Assembly (NCBI GenBank): GCA_024741835.1
Contig: JAENRP010000457.1
Location: 1 to 28,435, forward strand
Source: Diplocarpon mali
Lineage: Eukaryota > Ascomycota > Leotiomycetes > Helotiales > Drepanopezizaceae
Length of the DNA: 28,435 nt
Reading direction: 5' to 3'
Below are positions 9,191 to 19,190 of the stretch, piece after piece. A program made the position numbers and the translations under genes. How positions within the stretch are numbered: the stretch's first letter is position 1; each line of letters begins with the position of its first letter. The notes beneath the pieces are model-generated. The model ran no database searches and was not told where the DNA came from. It saw only the letters and a program-made list of their open reading frames with translations.

Positions 9191-9880
9191 AGCCTATCTG
9201 CATGCATCTCCTTAGTAGGGAGGTAGATTATCTAGAAGCTTCCTCTTTAGTACTCTTGGCAGATCTATATATTGCTGATTTCGATATATTAAAGGCTCGT
9301 TTTAATCTTCTTGTTCTCTATGACAATTAGCTGAATCGTCTGTTAGTTGTTGTAATATATGTTCTATTTAAAGAGGGAATCTATGCGAATCTCCTTAAAG
9401 AGGCGTTTTATAGCTATTATCTCCTTCGCAGTAGAAACTATGCTATAGAGTTCTGCTTTAGTAGAGGAGAGCGTGATAGTCGCTTGGCGATTCGCTTTCC
9501 AAATAATCGGTCCTCTAAATAGGAAGAAGACGTATCCCTAGGAGGATCTGCGGGTCTCTCGGTCATCTCCGAAAGAAGCATCTGAAGACGCGACTAATTG
9601 GTGTTCCCTAGCCTTAAAGCTATAGGCAATTCCTAAGAAGCGCGTGCCGTATAGGTATTAAAGCGTCTAGTCCGCGGTTGAGAGGTACTTAGAGCTTGGA
9701 TTAGTCAGGAAGAAAGATAGTTAGGAGGCTGCGAACGCAATGTCTAGGCGTATTATAATCGCCGTATAGAGAATAGAGCCTATTTTCTCTTAGTACTCCT
9801 TTACTTTTTCTAGGGAAGCTTGCCCTAAGTTCTTAATAAACTCCTTCTTTGGTAGTAGAGTACTAGGCACTCTCCCTATA
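9191..9880 (-). pseudogene. Copia-1a RNase H and reverse transcriptase C-terminus
   Basis: The minus-strand translation carries the Copia RNase H signature: RFLGIAYSF, LVASSDASFGDD, a Ser-rich GYVFFLFRGPIIWKANRQ, then TITLSSTKAELYSIVSTAKE. These match the usual 'SDASFAD...S..GY.....G..I.W.S.KQ..V..SS.EAEY.A' order, with the catalytic Asp and Glu positions still present. Upstream, VYNTYIKKIAQKFGAD and ILYTAIIIRLDIAFAAS are the typical thumb/connection blocks of Copia reverse transcriptase. In-frame stops occur near the Ser-Ser before GYVFF and in later positions. The domain removes the RNA strand during cDNA synthesis. Confidence 0.88.
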
Positions 9881-10720
9881 TCAGCTCCGAACTTTTGAGC
9901 GATCTTCTTAATATAGGTATTATAAACTAAGGAGATCCTTTTTGCCTTCTTATCTCGAATAATCCTTACTTTAAGGAACTAGGAGATATCTCCTATAATA
10001 GTAAGCTTGTACGCCCTCTTTAGGTCTTTAATTAGACGAGTCGCCCGATCTAGGTTAGAGGCCTTATATAATACTTGAATATCGTTGATGTAAAACGCTA
10101 CGAAGACTATGTGATCCTTTGTCGTAAAAATATAAGGCTCCTTGCTTAGTGGCTTGAGTTGAAGGCCCTTGAGCGTTCCTGCGAAGTTCCTATACTATAG
10201 CGCTAGAGAGTCTTTTAGCCCGTAGAGCGCGCGGTCTAGTTCTACTACTATATTAGGGCGCTTGAAGCCATCTGGTAGGAAGCACGTGACTGGAGCACTC
10301 CTTGGGTCTTTAAGAGCGTTGACGAATGCGTTGACGACGTCGAACTGCTTTACTTCTATATCGAAGTACGCGGCAAGCGCTATTAGTACCTTGAAAGACC
10401 TTGCTGCGAGCGTGGCTGCGTAGGTTGAGAAAATTAAAGCTTCGTCTTAGAGATCCCTTTGTATAACTAGCTATGATCGGCACTTTAGAAGCTCGCTAGA
10501 GCTATTGACCTTATAGGTAAAAACCCATTTTAATAGTATTAGCAAGGGCTTTGAGTAATCCTTCCGCACGATTCTCTAGCAACTCTGAGATTCTAAATTT
10601 CTGATCTCTTAGCGCCCTCCTTCCTTAAATCGTTTGCTAAAAGGGTGCTTCTCTAGGTCCAGCCATCCTTTCGAAGGCTTCGGCAAAGAGCCTTGGTGCT
10701 ATAGGCGGTTAGGAGACTGC
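9881..10720 (-). pseudogene. Copia-1a reverse transcriptase
   Basis: This is the RVT_2-type reverse transcriptase on the minus strand. Seen in order: LPKPSKGWLD, KWVFTYKVN, SRLV-like block, QFDVVNAFVNALKDPRS (motif A, Asp intact), VELDRALYGLKDSLALWY, SKEPYIF and VAFYINDIQVLYK. The last is the YVDD box (about 10078-10098), now YIND: Val to Ile and the first Asp to Asn, both explained by G-to-A changes. Loss of that Asp would abolish polymerisation. Several TAG/TAA codons interrupt the frame in its N-terminal part. Copia-1b has the same YIND, so either both copies were hit independently or the change predates the nesting. Confidence 0.92.
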
Positions 10721-11640
10721 GCTCTGTCCTTTGCCCGACTATCAACTGCAGCTTTAACGATTGTATAAACTGTCAAATAGTCCTTCCTATCCTCCCTTAT
10801 CTATTCGTTCGCTTAAAAGGTCGATATAAACTCTTGCGCATATAGGGAGCGAGGTAAATTAATATTGCTTTAAGAGAGCATATGCTCTAGAGCGGTAGCG
10901 TATACTTTTGAAGTCTCTTATTGCTTAACGCTTAAGCGTCTTATCCTCTTTTGCCTAGGAAGAGGGAGTTCCTCTTTGCGCTTTTCTCTATAGGTCTCCT
11001 CCTCTATTTTTATTATTACTAGAGGTTCCTCTAAGAGTCTAGGTGGCTCTATCTCCTAAGCCTATAGTCTTTGAGCTAGTATTATAACTTGAGGTATTGT
11101 ATTATTAGGGCCTACTCCTCTTACTAGGTCGCTTCTTATAAGACTGTTGGAGCTCCTCCTGGATCTCGGCAGCAGTGCCTTTAGCCTTTTACTAGAGTTT
11201 ACTAGGGCCTACCTTTATAATTGAAGACTCTGTCTTAAAGCCCTTAAGCTATCTCTATTCCTACGTAGAATGGTGGCTAAAGATCTGCCGATCGCCCTAT
11301 AGAACTCGTCTTTAGAGACTCCCTTAGAGTCGTCTATAGTTCCTTCTTCGGTAGGGCCTTTGTAGGGAATTATCACCCCTAAGCTCTAGTCGCCATTTGC
11401 CTTCTTAGAGATTGGCGAAGTGGCTTCTAGTTCGCTTGCTTCTACCCTTGAGTTTCTAAGCGGGTCTCTTAGAGAATTTGGATTTAAGTTAAGGCCTTTT
11501 ATATTATTAGTTGGAGGCTGTGGAGCAGCGTCGGTCTGCGATGCAGGCTCTTCTTATACGGCGGCTTCTTCCGCGGCGATTGCGTTCGGCCTTGCGATAA
11601 GCTCCGATTCCTTGAAAATGCCTTCGAACTTAGCGTCCTA
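10721..11640 (-). pseudogene. Copia-1a linker between integrase and reverse transcriptase
   Basis: The minus-strand frame continues between integrase and reverse transcriptase as a charged, low-complexity linker rich in Glu, Lys, Arg and Ser (for example IKIEEETYREKRKEELPLPR). Copia polyproteins normally have a poorly conserved linker here. It has several stops at likely former Gln codons (L-stop-A-stop-E pattern near 11050). The plus-strand open frame at 11420-11641 is a shadow of this region. Confidence 0.65.
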
Positions 11641-12715
11641 AGCTCCCTCTCCCTCTTTAATTAATTGGAGGGTTGTCTTAAGTTCCTGGCGCGATATAGG
11701 GTTTGCGCGCTTAGCTTTTGGACTATAGAAGAGAGACTCGTCGAATTCGATATTACGAGTCGTTATTACTCGCTGGAGCATAGGAACCCAGATTCTATAA
11801 ACATTAGAGGTAATATATCTAATTAAGTAACCTAGGTGCCTTTGTAGTTCAATTTTAAAGGTTCGGCGGTCCCTTTCTGCCTCCCTCTCTTTAATTAAAA
11901 GGTATGCGCAAGTGCTATATGTATAAACGCGACTCTAGTCGGGCTTTAAGCTCGCTGTTATCTGCTTAATAAGCAGCGGCTTGTAAAATCGAAAATACTA
12001 CTTAAACCAACTGTAAAGAGCCTCGCTTAATAAGATCATCTTCTTCTTAGCAAGTAGGGAGATATTATAGAGGTATGTAGTAGCCTTTATAACCTCTGGC
12101 CAAAGGCTCGCTAGAAGCCTAGCGTAGATCCTCATTTTAATAGAGCGTTTAATCAACTCCCTTCCTGCTCGCTCTGCGCCTCTATTGGGTTGGTGTGTAT
12201 AGGTAGGAGTAAGCTCTAAATCGATTCCCTCCTCTTTTACCTATCTCTAGTACTCTATAAGAGAGTCTTCCCTTGGGGAGATTACTAAAGTATTGTTGTC
12301 TTGCCTGATTTTGCAAATGGAAAGCCTATATTGGCGTTTCACCTGTGCTTCAAAGGCCTAGAGGACCTCTATAACTATATCTCTGCCCTTCGATCTTAGT
12401 AGGAACGTCTAGAGCATACTGCTATACTCGTCTTTAATTAAAAGAACCTATGAGCAACTGTTGTACGAGTTGTTTAGAAAGTTAAAGAGATCCTAGGAGA
12501 TCCTGAAGAAGGGCCTCGGAGATCGGTTCTTAAAGGTAGCGCGAGAAATAACTTGCCTAGCAGACGCTACTGCGCATATAGGGCACTCTAGCCTTTGTAT
12601 TCCCCTGATCTTCACTCCTTTGGCGCACTTGACTAGCGCTTAGAGAGCCTTTGCGCTTAGGTGGCTAGCGCAAAGGTACTAAGTGTATGCGTTATTATCC
12701 TATACCCTAGTAGGT
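11641..12715 (-). pseudogene. Copia-1a integrase (HHCC domain and core)
   Basis: The minus-strand translation at about 12574-12715 gives YLCASHLSAKALQAL, VKCAKGVKIRGIQRLECPIC, the HHCC zinc domain before Copia integrase; the His of SHLS and the CPIC pair are intact. The core follows: LLIKDEYSSMLWTF, then SICKIRQDNNTLVI (second acidic site at about 12292-12300), TPTYTHQPNRGAERAGREL with the downstream Glu, and LWPEVIKATTYLYN. The C-terminal part contains RHLGYLIRYITSN, RIWVP and NIEFDESLFY, a typical Copia end. This protein would insert the cDNA and create the 5-bp duplications seen here. Stops at likely Gln codons remain, but fewer than in Copia-1b. Confidence 0.92.
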
Positions 12716-13480
12716 GCATAGCTAGACTGGAACCTATTATAGAGCGTCGTCTTAGCTATAGGAAACGCTATTAAGGTAGAGAAGTCATATTGAAGTATAT
12801 TTGGGAGATCTAAATAGTTGATAGGCTTATATTTAAAGAAAACGAGATTGTGGCGACGCTCTAACTGAGCTCGCTTTATAGAATCTCTAATGCTCCTAGA
12901 GCGCAAAGTGAGGTTTACTCTAGAGTATTAAAAACCCTTATCTGTAAGGAGCCTCTTTGAGATGATATTAGTAGTAAACTCCTCTATAATAGCAATATTG
13001 TAAAGCGTTATCCCTATGGGAGAGCTGTTACGCTATAGAAGAGAGTCTGCTATATATCTATTACCTCTCTTAATAATTGGGAGTCTCGAGGTACCTGCTT
13101 TAACATATTGCTATAAGTCGCTAGAAGGCTTAAAGGTGCCTGCGATAAGTAAATCCTTTGAATTAACGATATGAGTGGCCGCGCAATTATTAAGAAGCGT
13201 ACTTAAGGAGAGCGGGTGGCGTTCTAGCTTAGAGAGGTGGTAAACGTTGAACGATTCTTCAAAAGCGTCGAAGGCAGAAGGATCTATTACTATAAAGACT
13301 GGTGAGTTCTCCCTTTTGTTGCTTAAACCGTCCTCCTTAGAGGCTGAAGCCTTTCCTTTGAATTTGTCAATCGCTATTACCGCAATGTCATTCTCCTTAA
13401 GCCATGCTCGGAGACCCTTGAACTAGTCTCCTGCGTTTAACGCCTTTCGTATTCGTAGGACCTCCTCTCGCGAGGGGAGA
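12716..13480 (-). pseudogene. Copia-1a aspartic protease region
   Basis: The minus-strand frame between the gag knuckle and integrase contains TLLNNCAATHIVNSKDLL, with LLNNC at 13183-13197. It aligns with the Copia protease motif 'LDSGATTHI.ND..L'. The catalytic Asp codon reads AAT (Asn), preceded by T, so a GAT to AAT change in a TpG context fits RIP. The following residues are Asn-Cys-Ala rather than the common Ser/Thr-Gly-Ala. The same Asn-Cys-Ala occurs in Copia-1b-like and Copia-2 copies, suggesting a lineage variant. Downstream, an open stretch (12700-12906 minus) runs to the pre-integrase region. Confidence 0.82.
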
Positions 13481-14830
13481 GCCTTTATGTTTTCCTTGCG
13501 CCTGTCTATAGTATATAACAGTTTCCGACAGTCCTAGGGCTTCCAATAGTGATTTTTAGAGCCCTTATAAGGGCACTTGGGCCTGATCTCCCTTCTGGAG
13601 CTTATGGAGCGATTTCAGAAGCTGCTCGCTAGAGCCTGCGAAGGAGTTTCGGCATCTAGGAGAGATTCTCGAATAGTAAAAACTGCTAGCCCTTTATTGT
13701 CGATCGCTCTATTAGATTCAATGCCCACTAGGGCGCGGCTTAGCTGCATTAGGTCGTGCTTGCATAGGGTTCCTATCTGCTTATTAATGATGATTTCCTC
13801 CTTTAAGCGAGTCGCCTAACTCGGATTGATCTTTACTACGACTGAGTCTAAAAAGTCAGTAACTCTTAGTCTCCCTTTGATCTTAAGAAGACTGTGTTGC
13901 TCTGCTAGGCAGTACGCCTCCTGCTACTCCTGGATCTACTGCTAAGTATTAGTTCTCTTAGTTTTGCCTTAGCGTAATACGTCGCGGTATTAAAGCCTTG
14001 TCTGAGACTGAATAGCCTTGTCGGAAGGCGTAATATCACGCTTTAAGATAGATACTAGGCCTTAGAGTAAGAGTTGCTAGTTGACTAAATTGGCATGCGG
14101 GTCGTTAGCAGTAGTTCCACTTATAAGAGTATCTCTATTAGGTATTAAGGAGGAGAGCTTTTTAGCTTGGATTTGTACTTAAGCCATCGTAGAAGCTAGG
14201 AGCGTTCCGTCGACAGTCTTAGAGACCTATTCTAGGAGTAGCTTATAGTGTTTGCGTTGGGTCTTCTAAGTTTCCTTGCGCAAGTGGTGCTCCTTCATTA
14301 GGATTTTATATTTATCCTTAATGTCCTTGTAAGAAGCCTATGGAGGAGGAGCCTTTAACAGATCTCTTAAGGGAAAGCGGGCGTAAATCTGTTCGGATAG
14401 AGTCGCTGCATACTCTTTATACGACCTCGCGTATGCTATGCGGAGGTTAGCTGTTTCCAATTCCTTAAGCTCCTATATGGAGGGAGCTTAAGGCTTGGTC
14501 TCTATAATTGACTTGAATAGGAGTCTTAGATCGGTAAAAATAGTAATATTATAGAGCTTGGCGAAGAATATGTATTTATTAAACTACTTTACCTAAGAGG
14601 CAAAGGTGTTAAGGCGAGGCTTAGAGATGCTTGAAGAGTTAGATATATTGAATAGAGTCTAGTGAAAAAGGTTAGGTATATAAATAAGGTTTGCAAATAA
14701 GGTTCGATTGGAAAATGGAGATTTGTTGATTGAAAATGAAGGTCCTTCGAGTCGTTATAAGTACTCGAAAAGTCGGTCAGGAGCTCAAAGGGCCCTTTAG
14801 CCGGTTGTATGCGAAGAGAAAGCATGTTAA
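13481..14830 (-). pseudogene. Copia-1a gag with zinc knuckle
   Basis: This is the first coding region inside the 5' LTR on the minus strand. The C-terminal end at about 13515-13590 reads RPKCPYKGSKNHYWKP, a stop, DCRKL, a decayed fungal Copia zinc knuckle (C-P-x-C-x3-N-H-x-n-C style, with the second Cys replaced). Upstream is helical, Glu/Lys-rich sequence (YKDIKDKYKILMKEHHLRKE), as in Copia gag capsid. The N-terminal open frame 14589-14825 begins with ATG 27 bp inside the LTR and could preserve the original start, although its phase against the rest of gag was not checked. Stops are mostly at likely Gln codons. Confidence 0.75.
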
Positions 14831-14840
14831 AGTGCTTACG

Positions 14841-14851
14841 GGGCTTATAAC
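14841..14851 (-). promoter_or_regulatory. Copia-1a primer-binding site, half-tRNA-iMet type
   Basis: Directly inside the 5' LTR the minus strand reads GTTATAAGCCC. This equals the complement of the initiator-Met tRNA anticodon arm (GGGCTCATAAC) with one G-to-A change. Copia-type elements are known to prime from a cleaved initiator tRNA whose 3' end lies in the anticodon loop. Copia-1b has GTTATAAGCCT at the same place (21321-21331). The identification is from memory of the tRNA sequence. Confidence 0.6.
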
Positions 14852-15049
14852 TGTAGTGCGGTCGGCTAGAGGGCCTTCATTGGGTCGCTTAGGAGGCTCG
14901 CTGATATAGATGAAGATGATTGATTGTATTGTTATCTAGTGTATATATGGTAAGGAGACTTCGGAAAGAAAAGGGAGAGTCTATGACTTAGCAGGAGTCA
15001 CGTAGAGGGTCTCCAGAATAAGTGGAGACTCCGCCCATTCTGCACGACA
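14852..15049 (-). repeat. Copia-1a 5' LTR
   Basis: This is a 198-bp LTR, plus strand TGTAGTGCGG...CTGCACGACA. On the minus strand the ends are TGTCGTGC and GCACTACA, an imperfect inverted pair with TG/CA termini. It is nearly identical to 7478-7675 and shares its diagnostic variants. A TATA-like CATATATACAC lies on the minus strand near 14940-14950 and would drive gag-pol transcription. The right GCCTG duplication follows at 15050-15054. Confidence 0.94.
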
Positions 15050-15050
15050 G

Positions 15051-15413
15051 CCTGCTACTCTTATAAGTAGTAATACTACTGCCTCTCCTGCTCCTAGCAT
15101 CCCGTTCGCGTTCGCCGCCGGCCTATCCTCTGCCGCCTTATTCCCTCTACTCGCCGCCGCCGCTCTTGTCCCTACTGCTGCCGCTAATGCTAACCCGTTT
15201 GTATCTCTATTTATCTCCCTCGCCCTTATTATCGCCGCTCCCGCCTTTGCCGCCGCCTCCGCCGCACCTCCTACCTTCGCCCCTGCTATCGCTAGTATAT
15301 TCGCTAGCAGGCCTTTGGCTAAGGGAGTGCTTCTAGGCCTCTCTTAGGAAGAGATCTATACAAAGCTTATAACTATAGCTTCACAGCTCCTAGCCTTAGC
15401 TAAGAGAATCTAA
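15051..15413 (+). pseudogene. Copia-1b antisense Ala/Pro-rich frame
   Basis: This is the homologue of the 8554-8928 frame. From the GCCTG onward the plus-strand translation is PATLISSNTTASPAPSIPFA, then Ala/Pro/Leu-rich sequence, LAKGVLLGLS, a TAG, then EEIYTKLITIASQLLALAKRI and a stop. Length matches Copia-1a with no insertion or deletion. Several differences are not simple C:G to T:A changes (for example the PPLTATATPIL part against PLLAAAALVPT), so the two copies had diverged before RIP. The 5' part of this frame is on the far side of the insertion, in 6585-7477. Confidence 0.45.
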
Positions 15414-15649
15414 AAGAGGGTTGCGCCTTATAATAGCGGCTTAAGAATATTACCTATCCTATATTTTTAAAAAAGGAGAAGCTTTTATAATACGCTTTAT
15501 AAAAGAAAATAAATAAACGTAATTATAAAAGAGTAAGAGCTTATAAGTATAAGTCTTTTAATAATAAGTAACTACTTATTAGTAAGTGCGAATTGCTAAA
15601 TGATTATTTAAAAGCTCTAAAGGTTTAATAAACGAATAAAGCTTTTAAA

Positions 15650-17200
15650 CTTCTAGCGGTCCAGGTTCTTAATAAGCCCGTTTGTATATATCTCCTTAGT
15701 AAGGAGGTAGATTATTTAAAAGCTTCCTCTTTAATACTCCTAGCAGATCTATATATTGCTAATTTCGATATATCAAAGGCTTATCTTAATCTTCTTATTC
15801 TTTATAACAATTAGCCGAATTGTCTATTAGTTATTATAATATATATTCTATTTAAAAAGGGAATCTATACGAATCTCCTTAAAAAGGCGTTTTATAGCTA
15901 TTATCTCCTTCGCAATAGATACTATACTATAGAGTTCTACTTTAATAGAAGAGAGCGTAATAGTCGCTTGGCGATTCGCTTTCTAAATAATCGGTCCTTT
16001 AAATAGGAAGAAGACGTATCCCTAAGAGGATCTGCAGGTCTCTTAATCATCTTTAAAAGAAGCATTTAAAGACGCAATCAATTGGTATTCCCTAGCCTTA
16101 AAGCATAGGCAATTCTTAAGAAGCATATACTATATAAGTATTAAAGCGTTCAATCTATAGCTAAAAGGTACTTAAAGCTTAGATTAATTAAGAAGAAAGA
16201 TAGTTAAGAGGCTGCAAATGCAACGTTTAAGCGTATTATAATCGCTATATAGAAAATAGAGCCTATTTTCTCTTAATACTCCTTTACCTTTTTTAAAGAA
16301 GCTTGCCCTAAGTTCTTAATAAACTCCTTCTTTAATAATAGAGTACTAAGCACTCTCCTTATATTAGCTCCGAACTTTTAAGCGATCTTCTTAATATAGG
16401 TATTATAAACTAAAGAGATCCTCTTTACCTTTTTATCTTAAATAATCCTTACTTTAAGGAACTAAGAGATATCTCTTATAATAGTAAGCTTATACGCCCT
16501 CTTTAGGTCTTTAATTAAACAAGTCGCCCGATCTAGGTTAAAGGCCTTATATAATACTTAAATATCATTAATATAAAATGCTATAAAGACTATACAATCC
16601 TTTATTATGAAAATACAAGGCTCTTCGCCTAATAGCTTAAGTTAAAGGCCCTTAAGCGTTCTTGCGAAGTTCCTATACTATAGCGCTAAAGAGTCTTTTA
16701 GCCTATAGAGCGCGCGGTCCAATTCTACTACTATACTAAGGCGCTTAAAGCCATCTAATAGGAAGCATATAACTAGAGTACTCCTTAGGTCTTTAGGAGT
16801 ATTAATAAACGCGTTAATAATATCGAACTACTTTACTTTTATATTAAAGTATATAGCAAGCGCTATTAGTACCTTAAAAGACCTTATTGCAAGCGTAGCT
16901 GTATAGGTTAAAAAAATTAAAGCTTTATCTTAAAGATCCTCTTATATAACTAGCTGTAATCGGCACTTCAAAAGCTCGCTAGAGCTATTGACCTTATAAG
17001 TAAAAACCTATTTTAATAGTATTAGTAGGGGCTTTGAGTAGTCCCTTTGTATAATTCTCTAGTAACTCTAAGACTTTAAATTCCTAATCTCTTAGCGCCC
17101 TCCTTCTTTAAATCGTTTGCTAAAAGGGTACTTCTTTAAGTCCTGCTATCCTTTCAAAGGCTTTAGTAGAGAGCCTTAGTGCTATAGGCGGTTAAGAGAC
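15650..17200 (-). pseudogene. Copia-1b reverse transcriptase and RNase H
   Basis: This is the homologue of 9191-10720. The YVDD box near 16560-16580 reads FYINDI, the same substituted form as in Copia-1a. Blocks for the reverse transcriptase fingers and palm, and for the RNase H TKAELYS region, can be followed on the minus strand but are broken by many more stops. For example CTCGG in Copia-1a is CTTAA here, and CTGAA is TTAAA. The original functions were polymerase and RNase H; the copy is now inactive. Confidence 0.85.
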
Positions 17201-18120
17201 TGCGCTTTATCTTTTGCCTAACTATTAACTATAGCTTTAACAATTGTATAAACTATCAAATAGTTCTTCTTATCCTCCCTTATCTATTCATTTACTTAAA
17301 AGGTTGATATAAACTCCTGCGTATATAAGGAGTAAGGTAAATTAATATTACTTTAAGAGAGTATATGCTTTAAAGCGATAGCGTATACTTTTAAAGTCTC
17401 TTATTACTTAACGCTTAAGCGTCTTATCCTCTTTTACTTAGGAAGAAGGAGTTCCTCTTTGCGCTTTTCTCTATAAGTCTCTTCCTTTATTTTTATTATT
17501 ATTAAAGGTTCCTTTAAAAGTCTAGGTAGCTCTGTCTCCTAAGCTTATAGTCTTTAAGCTAGTATTATAACTTAAGATATTATATTATTAAGGCCTACTC
17601 CTTTTACTAAGTCACTTCTTATAAGACTATTAAAGCTTCTCTTAAATCTTAGTAGTAGTGCCTTTAGCCTTCTACCAGAGTTTACTAAGGCCTGCTTTTA
17701 TAACTAAAGACTTTATCTTAAAGCCCTTAAGCTATTTCTATTCTTGCGTAGAATAGCAGCTAAAAATCTGCCAATTGCCCTATAGAACTCATCTTTAGAG
17801 ACTCCCTTAGAGTCTTCTATAGTTCCTTCTTTAATAGGGCCTTTATAAGGAATTATCACCCCTAAGCTTTAGTCGCTATTTGCCTTTTTAAAGATTAGTG
17901 AAGTAGCTTTTAATTCGCTTGCTTCTACCCTTGAGTTTTTAAGCAGGTCTCTTAAGGAATTTGGATTTAAGTTAAGGCCTTTTATATTATTAGTTAGAGG
18001 CTATAGAATAGCATTAGTCTATAATATAAGCTCTTCCTATATAATGGCTTCTTTTATAGCGATTGCGTTCGGCCTTATAATAAGCTCCGATTCTTTAAAA
18101 ATACCTTCGAACTTAGCGTC
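17201..18120 (-). pseudogene. Copia-1b linker between integrase and reverse transcriptase
   Basis: This is the homologue of 10721-11640, aligned by position. It is a degraded charged linker with frequent stops. I see no further gene in it on either strand. Confidence 0.55.
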
Positions 18121-19190
18121 CTAAGCTCCCTCTTCCTCTTTAATCAATTAAAGGGTCGTCTTAAGTTCCTAGCGCGATATAGGGTTTGCGCGCTTAGCTT
18201 TTAGACTATAAAAGAGAGACTTATCGAATTCGATATTATAAGTTATTATTACTTATTAGAGTATAAGAACTTAGATTTTATAAATATTAAAGGTAATATA
18301 TCTAATTAAGTAACTTAAGTGCCCTTATAATTCAATTTTAAAAGTTCGATAGTCCTTCCCTACCTCCCTCTTCCTAATTAAAGGGTATACGCAAGCGCTA
18401 TATATATAAACGCAACTCTAGTTAGGCTTTAAGCTTGCCATTATCTACTTAATAAGCAGCGGCTTATAAAATTGAAAATACTACTTAAACTAACTATAAA
18501 GAGCCTTACTTAATAAGATCATCTTCTTTTTAGTAAGTAGGAAGATATTATAAAGGTATATAGCAGCCTTTATAACCTTTGGCCAAAGGCTTGCTAGAAG
18601 CCTAGTATAGATCCTTATTTTAATAGAGCGTTTAATCAACTCCCTTCTTACTTGCTCTACGCCTTTATTAGGTTAATATATATAAGTAGAAGTAAGCTTT
18701 AAATCGATTCCCTCCTCTTTTACCTATCTCTAGTACTTTATAAGAGAGTCTTTCCTTAAGGAGATTACTAAAGTATTATTATCTTATCTAATCTTGCAAA
18801 TAGAAAGCCTATATTAGCGTTTCACCTATGCTTTAAAGGCCTAAAGGACCTTTATAACTATATCTCTGCCCTTTAATCTTAATAAGAACATCTAAAGTAT
18901 ACTATTATACTTATCCTTAATTAAAAGAACCTATAAGCAACTATTATATAAGTTGTTTAAAAAGTTAAAGAGATCTTAAGAGATCTTAAAGAAGGGCCTT
19001 AAAGATCGGTTCTTAAAGGTAGCGTAAGAAATAACTTACTTAGTAGACGCTACTGCGCATATAGGGTACTTTAGACTTTATATTCCCTTGATCTTCACTC
19101 CCTTAGCGCACTTAACTAGCGCTTAAAGAGCCTCTGCGCCTAGGTAGCCAGCGCAAAGGTGCTATATATACGCATTATTATCCCGTACCC
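18121..19190 (-). pseudogene. Copia-1b integrase
   Basis: This is the homologue of the Copia-1a integrase. The HHCC region lies near 19055-19150 on the minus strand with the CPIC block mutated (GCACTC in Copia-1a corresponds to GTACTT). The core DNN triplet at about 18773-18781 has changed to GATAATAAT-type codons. The conserved order with protease upstream and reverse transcriptase downstream supports the call. There are many more premature stops than in Copia-1a. Confidence 0.82.

Larger units (their letters stand above)
7478..15049 (-). mobile_element. Copia-1a, full-length Ty1/Copia element nested in Copia-1b
   Basis: This is a complete 7572-bp element on the minus strand with two 198-bp LTRs, a primer-binding site inside the 5' LTR, and Copia domain order gag, protease, integrase, reverse transcriptase, RNase H. 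It also has an extra GC-rich segment before the 3' LTR. It is flanked by GCCTG duplications. It is the least mutated element in the window but still has TAG/TAA codons in gag-pol and lost catalytic residues, so it is not autonomous. In a 60-base comparison (9541-9600 against Copia-1b) there are 13 differences, all transitions, 12 of them G:C here and A:T in Copia-1b. Confidence 0.93.

Noticed and set aside
11420..11641. 73-codon plus-strand frame
   Set aside because: It is opposite the Copia-1a pol linker; it is a shadow and not supported as a separate gene.
13577..13819. 80-codon plus-strand frame
   Set aside because: It is opposite Copia-1a gag and is not maintained in Copia-1b.
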